Assembly: GCA_018401735.1 (NCBI GenBank)
Contig: JAGYKI010000003.1
Span: 1 to 64,000 of the forward strand
Direction: 5' to 3'
From: Schleiferiaceae bacterium
GTDB taxonomy: Bacteria > Bacteroidota > Bacteroidia > Flavobacteriales > Schleiferiaceae
Length of the DNA stretch: 64,000 bases
Positions 44,892 through 54,385 of the stretch are shown one piece after another. The stretch's first letter is position 1; each line of letters opens with the position of its first letter. The notes under the pieces were generated by a model that saw only the letters and a program-made list of their open reading frames with translations, was not told the DNA's origin and ran no database searches. Position numbers and translations under genes: made by a program.

Positions 44892-46529
44892 CTAGTCCTT
44901 TGCCAGAAAAGGATACTTATAAGAGGTCGGTGTCACAAAAGTCTCCTTAATTAAGCGTGGACTAATCCAGCGGTAAAGATTTTGTTTAGAACCTGCTTTA
45001 TCATTTGTTCCAGAAGCACGAGCACCGCCAAATGGCTGCTGCCCTACTACTGCTCCGGTTGGCTTATCGTTAATATAGAAATTACCTGCCGCATTGCGCA
45101 ATGCTTTAACACCATATTCTAGTGCATAGCGATCATTACTAAATAAGGCACCTGTTAAAGCATAAGGAGATGTTTCATCTACCAATTTTAAGGTTGCCTC
45201 ATATTCATTTTCTGGATAAACATAGATAGTAAGAACAGGACCGAATAGTTCGGTTTCCATGGTAACATACTTAGGATTCGTGGTTACGATAATCGTGGGC
45301 TCGATAAAATACCCTTTCGATTTATCATAATTTCCTCCAGCTACGATTTCAGCATCAGCATCCTGCTTAGCACCGTCGATATACGAAGCTAGCTTATCAA
45401 AAGAGCCTTCGTGAATTACAGCCGTAACGAAATTTTCAAAATCGCGAGGAGAACCAGACTTAATTTCCGCTAAGTCGGCTAATAACTCTTCCTTAACTGC
45501 GGGCCATAAATTACTAGGAATATACGCTCTTGAAGCAGCTGAGCATTTTTGACCCTGAAATTCGAAAGCCCCGCGAATAAGAGCGGTACTTACTTGTTTG
45601 CTGTTAGATGACTTATGCACCATTACAAAATCCTTTCCACCGGTCTCTCCCACTATGCGGGGATAAGTGCGATACTTGGTGATATTCTTGCCTATTACCG
45701 TCCAAATATTTTGGAAAACGGTAGTTGATCCTGTATAATGTAAACCCGAAAAATCTGGATGTGAGAATACTATATCAGCCGTTTCCTGAGGATCCGTGAA
45801 GATCATATTAATAACACCATCAGGCATGCCTGCTTCTTCAAATATATCCATCACCACTTTAGCCGAATAAATTTGACTTAAACTAGGTTTCCACACCACG
45901 GTATTTCCCATCATGGCCATACTTGCAGGAAGATTACCTGCAATAGCCGTAAAGTTAAAAGGAGTAATCGCGAAGGTAAATCCTTCTAAAGGACGGTAAT
46001 CTACCTTATTCCAAATCGTACTGTGCGAATGCGTATGTGGTTGCTCCTGATAAATTTCCGTAGCATATTGAACATTAAAACGCAAGAAGTCTATTAACTC
46101 GCAGGCCGCATCAATTTCTGCCTGAAAGATAGTTTTACTCTGAGCAATCATGGTAGAAGCATTCAGTTTCGCCCGGTAAGGACCAGCTGCTAAATCTGCC
46201 GCCTTCATGAAAATGGCTAATCGATTAGACCACTCCATATTTTCCCAAGCCTCCTTCGCATCTAAAGCCGCTTTAATCGCTTCATGCACGTGATCGCTTG
46301 TTCCTAAGTGAAAAGAACCAACATTATGAGCGTGATCATGAGGTGGTAACACCCGCATAGTATTGCCGGTACTTACCTTTTTTCCATTGATAACCATCGG
46401 GATATCAATAGTTTCTGACCACATTTTATCGTATTGTGCTTGCACTTCCAGCCTTTCTGAACTACCCGGACGATAGTCTTTAATAGCCTCGTTAATTGCC
46501 GCGGGAACTTTATAAAAACCCTTTTCCAT
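44892..46529 (-). CDS. pruA: 1-pyrroline-5-carboxylate dehydrogenase
   Basis: 545 aa from ATG 46529 (MEKGFYKVP); the alternative ATG at 46559 falls at the predicted transcription start (TACCTTTG box at 46569-46562), so the shorter start is chosen. Oxidises P5C/glutamate semialdehyde to glutamate with NAD+. VGETGGKDFVMVHKSSN holds the general-base glutamate, FQGQKCSAASRAYIPSNLW the catalytic cysteine, and GGARASGTNDKAGS the C-terminal motif. No proline dehydrogenase gene is adjacent. Confidence 0.95.
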   Translation of the reverse strand: MEKGFYKVPAAINEAIKDYRPGSSERLEVQAQYDKMWSETIDIPMVINGKKVSTGNTMRVLPPHDHAHNVGSFHLGTSDHVHEAIKAALDAKEAWENMEWSNRLAIFMKAADLAAGPYRAKLNASTMIAQSKTIFQAEIDAACELIDFLRFNVQYATEIYQEQPHTHSHSTIWNKVDYRPLEGFTFAITPFNFTAIAGNLPASMAMMGNTVVWKPSLSQIYSAKVVMDIFEEAGMPDGVINMIFTDPQETADIVFSHPDFSGLHYTGSTTVFQNIWTVIGKNITKYRTYPRIVGETGGKDFVMVHKSSNSKQVSTALIRGAFEFQGQKCSAASRAYIPSNLWPAVKEELLADLAEIKSGSPRDFENFVTAVIHEGSFDKLASYIDGAKQDADAEIVAGGNYDKSKGYFIEPTIIVTTNPKYVTMETELFGPVLTIYVYPENEYEATLKLVDETSPYALTGALFSNDRYALEYGVKALRNAAGNFYINDKPTGAVVGQQPFGGARASGTNDKAGSKQNLYRWISPRLIKETFVTPTSYKYPFLAKD

Positions 46530-46561
46530 AATTATATTTTTGAGAGATTTTTTTGTCACCT

Positions 46562-46569
46562 CAAAGGTA
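46562..46569 (-). promoter_or_regulatory. pruA promoter -7 box
   Basis: TACCTTTG on the minus strand matches TAnnTTTG and places the transcript start just downstream of 46559, excluding the longer pruA start. Confidence 0.45.
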
Positions 46570-46611
46570 AGACAAAGCAGAGAGGCGTGAAACTAAATCC
46601 TAAAACTATCC

Positions 46612-47283
46612 CTATTTCAGCGCTTTAATCTGAAAGGCTCGTTTCCGATCTTTCAACTCTACCTCTACCTGTATAATTTCAGGATGTTGTTTCTCATCAC
46701 TAAATCGAAGACCACTAAGTTTAGAGCGATACCAAGCCCCGGTATCAATATACCAAGCATTTTCTTTAGGTCTATACAATGGTTTATCGCCTCGCACAAC
46801 GGTATGCCCAATCACTTGAAACTTTGGCAGCAACTTAAGTGGCCTGCGGTTTATCAAAACATTATTGGGGGTAGAAATATCAAAAGGATCAAGAGCATCG
46901 ATCGCTAAACCCGCATGGCTAATCAGCAAGCTATCATTTTCCCAGCTCAAAGGCAAGAGGCGCAAGATATTAGCAACCTCATTCTCTTTGAAGTCTAGTT
47001 CGTTAAAATCTTCTACTAATTTAAGATAAGCCGGATTTCTTGACTTCTTGCGAAAGCAATCCAAAAACCACTGCTCGTGATTACCACGAATGAGAAATAC
47101 TCGATTGGGGAATTCACGCTTCTTTTTTAATAAGTAACGCAAAGTCTTGGCAGAGTTTGGCCCCTTATTAATAAAATCGCCCACCAATACCAATTGATCC
47201 TTGGTGGGATCCCAATACGTGTTAACTAAAGATTTTAAGGTATAGTAACAGCCATGTACATCGCCTACTACTAAAACCGCCAT
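46612..47283 (-). CDS. PPP-family metallophosphoesterase
   Basis: 223 aa. Contains the three PPP phosphatase motifs in order: VVGDVHGCYYT (GDxHG), LVGDFINKGPNS (GDxxxxG) and LIRGNHEQWF (GNHE), with LLISHAGLA as the C-terminal histidine motif. Could be a protein phosphatase or a dinucleoside-polyphosphate hydrolase (ApaH-like); motifs do not decide. Located 9 nt downstream of dnaN and probably co-transcribed. Confidence 0.85.
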   Translation of the reverse strand: MAVLVVGDVHGCYYTLKSLVNTYWDPTKDQLVLVGDFINKGPNSAKTLRYLLKKKREFPNRVFLIRGNHEQWFLDCFRKKSRNPAYLKLVEDFNELDFKENEVANILRLLPLSWENDSLLISHAGLAIDALDPFDISTPNNVLINRRPLKLLPKFQVIGHTVVRGDKPLYRPKENAWYIDTGAWYRSKLSGLRFSDEKQHPEIIQVEVELKDRKRAFQIKALK

Positions 47284-47292
47284 TACTGGTTT

Positions 47293-48414
47293 TTAAGAAT
47301 TGATCATCACTGGCATAACCAGCATCAAAATGTCTTCCCCTTCTTCTAAGCTATCGGCTGGTAAAATGATACCTGCACGATTAGGCGCGGACATTTCTAA
47401 ATTAATTTGATCGGACTCTAGGTTCGAAAGCATTTCTGTTAAAAAACGAGAATTAAAGCCTATTGCCATATCTTCTCCCGTGTATTCGCAGTTTAAACGC
47501 TCATCGGCCTTGTTCGAGAAGTCCACATCTTCAGCCGAAAGTTCCAATTGCATACCGGCAATTTTCAACCTTACCTGATGGGTAGTTTTATTGGAGAAAA
47601 TAGCGACCCTTTTCGCTGCTCCTAAAAATTTGGTGCGCTCAATTTTAAGCACATTGGGATTTTCTTTGGGAATAACCGCCTCGTAATTTGGATACTTACC
47701 GTCAATTAGGCGGCAAGTAAGAATAATGTTATCGAACTCAAAGCTGGCATTAGTGTCATTATAAACCACTTTCACTTCATCACCTAAACTACTTAAAGTA
47801 GATTTCAATATGGTAAGAGGCTTGCGTGGCATAATAAACTCTGCCGTATGATCGGACGTACAATCGAAACGACGGTAGCGTACTAATTTATGAGCATCTG
47901 TGGCAACAAAAGTTAAACCCTCGTTAGTGAATTGGAAAAACACACCCGACATGACCGGACGAAGCTCATCGTTACCAGCGGCAAACAATGTTTTATTGAT
48001 CGCGGTAGCTAAAATTTCACCTTTAATAGCAGTAGTACTTACATCTTCCATTTCGGGTAATTGAGGAAACTCTTCACCCGAAACGTAGGCTAAACTATAG
48101 CGACCATCATTTGAACTAATTTCAATCGTACTGCTAGATTCATCGCTGGTAAAAGTTACGGGCTGAGCGGGTAAAGCTTTTAAACCATCTAAAAGTAAGC
48201 GTGCGGGAATTGCAACTACCCCATCTTCATCGCCTTGTACTTCCATACTTGCGCTAATGGTCGACTCAAGGTCGGAGGCCATAATCTGTAAATTAGATCC
48301 GCTAAGACTAAAAAGGAAGTTATCTAGAATGGCTAGTGTATTATTGTTGTTCAATACACCAGCAACAATTTGCAATTGCTTTAATAAGTCTCCACTTGAA
48401 ACGATGAATTTCAT
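47293..48414 (-). CDS. dnaN: DNA polymerase III beta clamp
   Basis: 373 aa. Ring-forming processivity clamp with three homologous domains. MKFIVSSGDLLKQLQIVAGV at the start, ATDAHKLVRYRRFDC and the C-terminal ILMLVMPVMIN with the PMR-like tail are typical. Binds clamp motifs, such as that at the end of DinB in this window. Not next to dnaA here. A promoter box at 48454-48447 gives a leader of about 26 nt. Confidence 0.97.
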   Translation of the reverse strand: MKFIVSSGDLLKQLQIVAGVLNNNNTLAILDNFLFSLSGSNLQIMASDLESTISASMEVQGDEDGVVAIPARLLLDGLKALPAQPVTFTSDESSSTIEISSNDGRYSLAYVSGEEFPQLPEMEDVSTTAIKGEILATAINKTLFAAGNDELRPVMSGVFFQFTNEGLTFVATDAHKLVRYRRFDCTSDHTAEFIMPRKPLTILKSTLSSLGDEVKVVYNDTNASFEFDNIILTCRLIDGKYPNYEAVIPKENPNVLKIERTKFLGAAKRVAIFSNKTTHQVRLKIAGMQLELSAEDVDFSNKADERLNCEYTGEDMAIGFNSRFLTEMLSNLESDQINLEMSAPNRAGIILPADSLEEGEDILMLVMPVMINS

Positions 48415-48446
48415 AGGTATAACGATTTGATGCTAAAATTAATGAG

Positions 48447-48454
48447 CAAATATA
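48447..48454 (-). promoter_or_regulatory. dnaN promoter -7 box
   Basis: TATATTTG on the minus strand matches TAnnTTTG, 32 nt upstream of the dnaN ATG, within the 80-nt gap after the DUF4340 gene. Confidence 0.5.
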
Positions 48455-48494
48455 GGGATAAACAAGCGCTGCCTAAGATTGCAGGATGACAAAT

Positions 48495-49514
48495 TTATGA
48501 TTCCGAATTTATAAAATACGATAAAGGCTTAATCACCTTTCGCAATCCGTAATACTGCAAGAGCACCATACGGTCGTTATTAATAAAACCGTGCAGTCTA
48601 TCTCGGTCGTAAAAAGTTGCAGGGTCATTAAAATCAATCGTTTGCGCTTCCCCCTTAATTTTATAGGCACTAAAGCCGCTCTGCTTCCCGTCAATATCCT
48701 TTACCATAATGGTAAAGGCGGGCGTACTTGATTTTAAAGAATCTCGGCGAGCGTAAATAGGATCAGAGGGAATAATTTCACCCTCATACGATAGATTTTT
48801 AAAGGCTCCTAGAAACATGCGCGCCTTTGCCACTGAAACATTCGACATTACTTCACCATCGCTAGCGCGTACAAAGTAAATACTATCGGGAGAAAACACT
48901 CTTAAAGTGTAGCTAGCGTTTAGCGAATCTGGGTAAATCACTTTAACCTCCTTAATATTGCGCGGGTCCATCCGCACTAAATCTCTACGTTTCCACAGAT
49001 AGCTTTCTGTGAAAAATCGGCTAGAAAGAAAACCATTAAAGCCAGGAATATGCACGGCATAAGGAGCATCAGCGCCTTCAATCATCATCCACGTACCCAT
49101 TTCATCGTGCGTTGGTAAGCCTACAATTATGGTTTTATACAGCTCTCCATTCTGATAAATCTCTACTCTTTTACCAAAAACTTCCAAATGTTTAATCACC
49201 TCTGGTTTAATGCGTTCCGTAGAAAAGTTACGCATCTCCATACGGTACATGGTTTCTAAAATAATTTCCATTGCATCGTCTCGAGCGGGATCTTCGCCAT
49301 TAACCAACCATCCCCTACTTTCGCGGGTTAAAACCGTTCTTGAGGGAGTTTTATCACTTAAAACAATTTTATTTATCGCAGCAGTGTCCTTTATAGAGAA
49401 GGAATAATTTTCGGGACCTTCCAATGTACTATTGCCCGTATTCTCACTAATTAGCCATCCCGCGACAGCCAGTAAAATAATAAAAGTAACTAAGTATATA
49501 AGGTTCTTTTTCAT
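48495..49514 (-). CDS. DUF4340 family protein, Gld cluster
   Basis: 339 aa. One N-terminal TM/signal anchor (about residues 4-24), then a repeat-containing extracytoplasmic part (INKIVLSDKTPSRTVLTRES, VEIYQNGELYKTIIVGLPTH). DUF4340 proteins recur beside GldG-type ABC components, and it follows gldG by 1 nt. I infer an accessory subunit of that transporter; the molecular role is unknown. Confidence 0.8.
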   Translation of the reverse strand: MKKNLIYLVTFIILLAVAGWLISENTGNSTLEGPENYSFSIKDTAAINKIVLSDKTPSRTVLTRESRGWLVNGEDPARDDAMEIILETMYRMEMRNFSTERIKPEVIKHLEVFGKRVEIYQNGELYKTIIVGLPTHDEMGTWMMIEGADAPYAVHIPGFNGFLSSRFFTESYLWKRRDLVRMDPRNIKEVKVIYPDSLNASYTLRVFSPDSIYFVRASDGEVMSNVSVAKARMFLGAFKNLSYEGEIIPSDPIYARRDSLKSSTPAFTIMVKDIDGKQSGFSAYKIKGEAQTIDFNDPATFYDRDRLHGFINNDRMVLLQYYGLRKVIKPLSYFINSES

Positions 49515-49515
49515 T

Positions 49516-51237
49516 TTAACTTTTTAGATATTTCGTTTTACGCCACCAAGTATTTAGCAGCGCCATTAACAAGAGAAGTATTACTGGAATTAAGGTATTA
49601 ACCATCTGCCAGAAAAGTCGCTCATCCTTTACTTTTTCCAAATCCAAAAGTCTAATCTTCAACTCGCGCGAACGAATGGCAATTAGACCTTTATCGTCTA
49701 ACATATAATCCAATGTGTTGACCAAAAAATCTTTATTACCATACTGTGTATTGGTATATTGATCGTAACCTAAAGGCAGTGGTGCACCTTTGGGAATATT
49801 GGGGTTCACTACATTAAATTGATTCAAGAGCAAATCACCATCGGCCACCACCAACATTTGATTTTGATTGCTTTCTTCCTTAACCCTTAAATTCTCTGAA
49901 CCTTCTTTTGGACTTAAGCGGTTTTTAAATGCCGAAGTAAAATTTCCCTCTAAAAGTACGGCTAAAGGAATGCCTGCTTCACGGAATTGACTGCGCGGCG
50001 GAGGATTATACAGCTTTGCTAAAGATACAATATGCGGTGTTGCTAAGCGCGCAGAATAGGGTGAGCTTTTTAAAAGAACCGTTTTCTTTACCCCTCCCGC
50101 CATCACAGTATCCAATGAGCTTGCAAAGCGCAGCCAAATTGCATTCAGATCTTTGGCTATAGGATGATTTACCTGCGGCATAACCATAGGGAAATAGACC
50201 CAAGGACGAATCTTTTTCTGGTCATTTACCCCAGCGCCCACTAAATCGGTCACTAAATCTGTATTAACCCGCACCCCATATTTAAAGAGCATATCGTTTA
50301 ATTGCAGTCGATCAAAAAGCGGTAAGCTCATAAACTGTGAGGCCTCGCTAAGACTATCCATGGAGGCCGCCGCTGCATCTAAAAGCCAAATGGTTTTACC
50401 CCCGTTCATTATAAATTGATCGAGGAGATATTTATCCAAATCGGTAAAAGCTCTCTGGGGCTTTGCAATAATCATCGCATTGAAACGATTCAAGCGAATT
50501 TGCTGTTGGGTTATACTAAGGCTGCCGCCAGATGAGTCAGACTTAAACTCTCGGATATCAAATAAATCAACGCGATAATTGGCACTGATGTCTTTCGCAA
50601 AATCGGCTATTTCGCGAGGACCCAATTCACCATGACCTTGTAAAAAGCCCACCAGCGGTTTATCATCCGAAACCAAGCTACGAATGGTATTGGCCAAGGT
50701 GAATTCTAGGTTTTCGATACTGGTATTAATCTGATTTTCGGGGGCAGCTCCTAACTGATCTAAAAGTAAAAGAGCCGCAGCTTCCTTTTCACCGTAATTT
50801 AAAATCGCTCCCGGAAAAATGGTTTTCACCGAATTGCCATCGCTATTCTTAATACTTAATTGATAAGGTTTTAAACCCTTAAACTGCAATTGCTGGTAAA
50901 GTTTTGTGGTTTCTTCCTCGGTATCGTTGTTACTCGGATCTACGAAAGTGTATTGAATATTAGGATTGTAGGCCCTGAACTCATCTAACATTTGCTTCGT
51001 CTCTATTTCCAAACGCTGAAACCCCGCGGGGAAATCACCTTCTAGGTAAACCTTCACCAACATAATATCCTGTACCTCTTCCAAAAGGTTAATAGTAGCA
51101 TCGGATAAGGTATAGCGCTTTTCTCCCGTAAGGTCGATGCGGAAAAACTTTAGGCCACCAATAATATTTATCAATATTACGATGGCAATAAAAAGGGCAA
51201 AACGACTTAAATCTCTTTTCTTTTTATTCATTACCAC
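49516..51237 (-). CDS. gldG: Gliding-associated ABC transporter component GldG
   Basis: 573 aa. N-terminal TM (about residues 12-30), large extracytoplasmic DUF4350/ABC_transp_aux-like domain (FRIDLTGEKRYTLSDATINL, GFLQGHGELGPREIADFAKD), and a C-terminal TM (about 545-565) before RKTKY. Overlaps gldF by 7 nt. GldA, the ATPase partner, is not in the window. In gliding Bacteroidota GldF/GldG/GldA were implicated in motility, although the requirement varies. Confidence 0.9.
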   Translation of the reverse strand: MVMNKKKRDLSRFALFIAIVILINIIGGLKFFRIDLTGEKRYTLSDATINLLEEVQDIMLVKVYLEGDFPAGFQRLEIETKQMLDEFRAYNPNIQYTFVDPSNNDTEEETTKLYQQLQFKGLKPYQLSIKNSDGNSVKTIFPGAILNYGEKEAAALLLLDQLGAAPENQINTSIENLEFTLANTIRSLVSDDKPLVGFLQGHGELGPREIADFAKDISANYRVDLFDIREFKSDSSGGSLSITQQQIRLNRFNAMIIAKPQRAFTDLDKYLLDQFIMNGGKTIWLLDAAAASMDSLSEASQFMSLPLFDRLQLNDMLFKYGVRVNTDLVTDLVGAGVNDQKKIRPWVYFPMVMPQVNHPIAKDLNAIWLRFASSLDTVMAGGVKKTVLLKSSPYSARLATPHIVSLAKLYNPPPRSQFREAGIPLAVLLEGNFTSAFKNRLSPKEGSENLRVKEESNQNQMLVVADGDLLLNQFNVVNPNIPKGAPLPLGYDQYTNTQYGNKDFLVNTLDYMLDDKGLIAIRSRELKIRLLDLEKVKDERLFWQMVNTLIPVILLLLMALLNTWWRKTKYLKS

Positions 51238-51962
51238 TTTCTACTTTGAATTACCAATCGCGTTGCAGCCATGAAAATAGCGATAAGCCCAATAAAATAA
51301 AAGAGGTCGCGGCTGTCAATCACTCCCCTACTCATCGAAATATAGTGCTCATTGATCCCTAGCTTAATTACAAACAGATCAAAAGTGCCGAAGAAGGCAA
51401 ATTCGGAAATTTGATCAAAGCCATAAAAAAAGAAGAAGGAAAGAAACATAGCTAATAAGAAGGCTACAATCTGATTATCAGTTAAGCTGGATGCAAAGAG
51501 ACCAATGCTTAAAAATGCCGCTCCCAAAAACAAGAGGCCTACATACGAACCAAAGCTACCGCCGCTATCGATATTACCCACATTTGCCCCTAAAAGGTAA
51601 ATGCTACTATAATAAAGTAAGGTGGGTAAAAGAGCCAGAAAAAGCAAGAGCATGCCCGCCCAAAATTTCGCTAGGATTATTTGAATGTCGGTAATAGGTT
51701 TGGTGAGCAATAGCTCCATCGTTCCCGCCTTTTTTTCATCGGCAAACATGCGCATACTAATAGCAGGAATGAGGAAAAGAAAAACCCAAGGGGAAATGGT
51801 AAACAAATTTCCAATGGAGGCATATCCGCCATCGAGCATATTAAAGCTTCCGGGAAAGAGCCATAAGAAAACGCTATTGATAAGCAGATATACCATTATC
51901 ACCAAATAGCCAACAATGGAACTGAAGAAGCTACGCACTTCCTTTTTTATAAGTGACAACAT
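51231..51962 (-). CDS. gldF: Gliding-associated ABC permease GldF
   Basis: 243 aa, about six TM helices. MLSLIKKEVRSFFSSIVGYL, then RMFADEKKAGTMELLLTKPI (the ABC-2 permease coupling segment) and LYFIGLIAIFMAATRLVIQ-like C terminus. Overlaps gldG by 7 nt and directly abuts the ABM gene upstream, so the group is translationally coupled. The ATP-binding subunit must be encoded elsewhere. Confidence 0.92.
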   Translation of the reverse strand: MLSLIKKEVRSFFSSIVGYLVIMVYLLINSVFLWLFPGSFNMLDGGYASIGNLFTISPWVFLFLIPAISMRMFADEKKAGTMELLLTKPITDIQIILAKFWAGMLLLFLALLPTLLYYSSIYLLGANVGNIDSGGSFGSYVGLLFLGAAFLSIGLFASSLTDNQIVAFLLAMFLSFFFFYGFDQISEFAFFGTFDLFVIKLGINEHYISMSRGVIDSRDLFYFIGLIAIFMAATRLVIQSRKW

Positions 51963-52256
51963 TTACAATGATTCTATTTGTTTGGTACTCCAAGCTTCGG
52001 GCTTTGCCGCAAAAAGGCTTTTGGTAAAAGCCCAAACCCCTTTAAATAAATCGGAATGACGGTAGGCTTCAAGTTGCGCGGCTTCTTGCCACCAGCTGTA
52101 GGTAAAGTACACATTAGGATTTTGATAATCCTGCAATAAAATTAATTTTTCACAACCTTCAAAAGCTCTGATTTTGGCTTTATTTTTCTCGAAATTAGCG
52201 AGGAAGTTAGGCACTTCTTCTGCTTTAAAAGTCATCTTCACGATTCTTGTAATCAT
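51963..52256 (-). CDS. ABM-fold putative monooxygenase
   Basis: 97 aa. Antibiotic-biosynthesis-monooxygenase (ABM/ferredoxin-like) fold: ITRIVKMTFKAEEVPNFLAN, then FTYSWWQEAAQLEAYRHSDL FK is split here as the WQ..A...H.....F pattern. Such proteins are small dimers, some degrading heme or oxidising quinols; the specific substrate is unknown. Its start overlaps the upstream SAM-hydroxide adenosyltransferase stop by 4 nt, and its stop abuts gldF. Confidence 0.8.
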   Translation of the reverse strand: MITRIVKMTFKAEEVPNFLANFEKNKAKIRAFEGCEKLILLQDYQNPNVYFTYSWWQEAAQLEAYRHSDLFKGVWAFTKSLFAAKPEAWSTKQIESL

Positions 52257-53062
52257 GTATAGCTAATTGTTATGGTATCCAACATCCCCAAACCTAAAAG
52301 GCTATTTGCGCCATTAATTTCTTTACTCTGCGGATCGCGAAAAGCAATCTCAAGCAAACCTAAAGAATTAATAAGGGCTAGCACACCATCTTGAGCAATA
52401 TCGTGATAAGCAGTTGCTATCCGTTTGAGGCTTCTATTGCGGGGTAAGTTAATTTCTATGGCTTTACTTTTTTGCGCTTCTTGCAGATCCTTAGAGTCGA
52501 TATTAGTAATAAGGTTGCCATAATTATCGATAAAAATAATATGGCCCTGCACCAGTTTACGCTGCAAATCGACCTTACCTCTTAAACTACTGCCCCGCAC
52601 CAATTCATCTAGTGAAGTTTGCGGGCCTAATAAAGAAGCTGCTCCTCCCCCGGCTAAATGCGCTGCTGCACGTGCTAAAAAATCACGACCTGGAAACTGG
52701 GTAGAACGTTGTTCCCCTATTTTAATTTGATGGAAAATTAAATTCTGCGGATTGCGATCGGCGGCAATCATAGTGAGAATACCATTATCTGAAGCCACAA
52801 AAAAATGCCCGTCCATTTGCATCACATACCATCTTTGACTGGGACTATTCTCTGCTGTAAGAATTAAATGTACCGTTCTTTTAGGGAAACTTGCAAAGCT
52901 GTGCTTTACTATAAAGGAGGTTTCTACGATATCACCTGGTGGTAAATCGTGGCTAATATCACAAAGTATTAAATCGGAACGTTCTTGATACAGCACGCCT
53001 TTAACGATAGCCGTGTATGGATCTTTGGTCCCGTAATCAGATGTTAATGTAATTATTGCCAT
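52253..53062 (-). CDS. S-adenosyl-L-methionine hydroxide adenosyltransferase (DUF62)
   Basis: 269 aa from ATG 53062 (MAIITLTSD); the ATG at 53074 overlaps the promoter box (53079-53072) and is rejected. Splits SAM to adenosine and methionine using hydroxide; related to fluorinases. ITLTSDYGTKDPYTAIVKG, ICDISHDLPPGDIVETSFIV, FVASDNGILTMI and IIFIDNYGNLITNI are the family pattern. First gene of a run SAM-adenosyltransferase/ABM/gldF/gldG/DUF4340. Confidence 0.92.
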   Translation of the reverse strand: MAIITLTSDYGTKDPYTAIVKGVLYQERSDLILCDISHDLPPGDIVETSFIVKHSFASFPKRTVHLILTAENSPSQRWYVMQMDGHFFVASDNGILTMIAADRNPQNLIFHQIKIGEQRSTQFPGRDFLARAAAHLAGGGAASLLGPQTSLDELVRGSSLRGKVDLQRKLVQGHIIFIDNYGNLITNIDSKDLQEAQKSKAIEINLPRNRSLKRIATAYHDIAQDGVLALINSLGLLEIAFRDPQSKEINGANSLLGLGMLDTITISYT

Positions 53063-53071
53063 ATACTGCTG

Positions 53072-53079
53072 CAAAGGTA
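53072..53079 (-). promoter_or_regulatory. Promoter -7 box of the SAM-hydroxide/gldFG operon
   Basis: TACCTTTG on the minus strand matches TAnnTTTG and lies 9 nt upstream of ATG 53062. Confidence 0.5.
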
Positions 53080-53416
53080 GTAACCTGAGTGCGAGTTTAA
53101 ATTAGAGTATTACATTTTCACCAAAAGAAAACACCCTTGTAAAAACAGCGCCTGTAATGGCCCACAGCCAAAAGATCAAACCAAGGATCTTTAAATTATC
53201 GAAAAAAACTACGAAGCACCATTTTTATACGCCTCAACAAGCTCTGTGCATCCTCTATTCTTTCGCGGCCTCGATCCGTGTTCGCAGGGGCTTGTTAAGC
53301 GAATTGCAGATCGTGATAAGCTATGTAAAACAAACGGCCTTTTTATTGTTATTTTGTAATTCAAATTCAAATAATATTATAGGCCCTTTAAGGCCTGCCA
53401 AAAGCAGATTTTTAGC
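53080..53416. other. Divergent intergenic region upstream of phoH
   Basis: Over 330 nt between the SAM-adenosyltransferase gene and phoH. An 87-codon plus-strand frame (53157-53420) is open but its product, MAHSQKIKPRIFKLSKKTTK and onward, shows no family resemblance, runs into the phoH start and has no signal peptide; I treat it as noncoding. A short palindrome-like AGGCCCTTTAAGGCCT lies at about 53381-53396. Confidence 0.4.
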
Positions 53417-54385
53417 TTGAGTGAAAAAATTGTAAGAGTAGACCAAGTAGATCCTATTGAAGTGTATGGCGCTAATAATCGCTACCTCAATATCATCAAA
53501 ACTTACTTCCCCACCCTTAAGATTATTGCGCGTGGAGATCAAATTAAGGTCAATGGAGAAGAGGTAGAAATGGCTCGTTTTGAAGACAAAATCGCCGAAC
53601 TTATTGCGCATTTAAATCGATTTAACTCATTAAGCATTAACCAGGTAGATCGTATCATGAAAGATGAAATGAAGGAAGAAAGCGATGAAAAAGGCAGTGC
53701 CGATTTAATCTTGCATGGTGTTAATGGTCAGGCAATTCGCGCCCGTACCTTAAACCAAAGGCGCATGATTAAGGCCTTGGAAACCAATGACATTTTGTTT
53801 GCAGTTGGTCCGGCAGGAACCGGAAAAACCTATACCGCTGTGGCCCTAGCTGTAGCCGCCTTAAAAAATAAAGAGATCAAGAAAATAATTCTTACCCGCC
53901 CAGCGGTGGAAGCGGGTGAAAACCTAGGCTTTCTTCCAGGCGACCTCAAAGAGAAGCTAGACCCCTATTTACAACCACTTTACGATGGTTTACGCGACAT
54001 GATCCCCCCCGAAAAGCTCTCTTATTACATGGAAAGCGGTACCATTCAAATTGCACCGCTAGCCTTTATGCGCGGTCGAACCCTAGATCGTGCTTTTGTA
54101 ATTTTAGATGAGGCGCAGAATACCACCCGTAGTCAAATGAAAATGTTCCTTACCCGAATGGGGGCTAGTGCTAAATTTATTGTTACCGGAGATGTGAGCC
54201 AGATTGACCTTCCGCGCAAACAGGCCTCGGGCCTAAAAGAAGCTTTGCGAATTTTAGGAGACATAAAAGGAATTTCTAAAATTTTCCTCGACGAAAACGA
54301 TGTGATTCGCCACCAATTAGTGAAAGATATTATTAGAGCTTACGATAAAGAAGAAAACGAGCATGACAACATTAGTAAAGACTAA
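53417..54385 (+). CDS. PhoH family ATPase
   Basis: 322 aa, starting at TTG 53417 ([20 protein letters not shown] follows, the expected beginning for the family; no in-frame ATG fits). N-terminal KH/R3H-like part, then Walker [21 protein letters not shown] at about residue 131, [20 protein letters not shown] and [20 protein letters not shown] (Walker B). PhoH-like proteins are RNA-associated ATPases. The last 23 nt overlap purC. Confidence 0.93.
   Translation: MSEKIVRVDQVDPIEVYGANNRYLNIIKTYFPTLKIIARGDQIKVNGEEVEMARFEDKIAELIAHLNRFNSLSINQVDRIMKDEMKEESDEKGSADLILHGVNGQAIRARTLNQRRMIKALETNDILFAVGPAGTGKTYTAVALAVAALKNKEIKKIILTRPAVEAGENLGFLPGDLKEKLDPYLQPLYDGLRDMIPPEKLSYYMESGTIQIAPLAFMRGRTLDRAFVILDEAQNTTRSQMKMFLTRMGASAKFIVTGDVSQIDLPRKQASGLKEALRILGDIKGISKIFLDENDVIRHQLVKDIIRAYDKEENEHDNISKD

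Noticed and set aside
53157..53420. 87-codon plus-strand frame upstream of phoH
   Set aside because: No family resemblance, lysine/phenylalanine-rich and runs into the phoH start; the divergent promoter region fits better.
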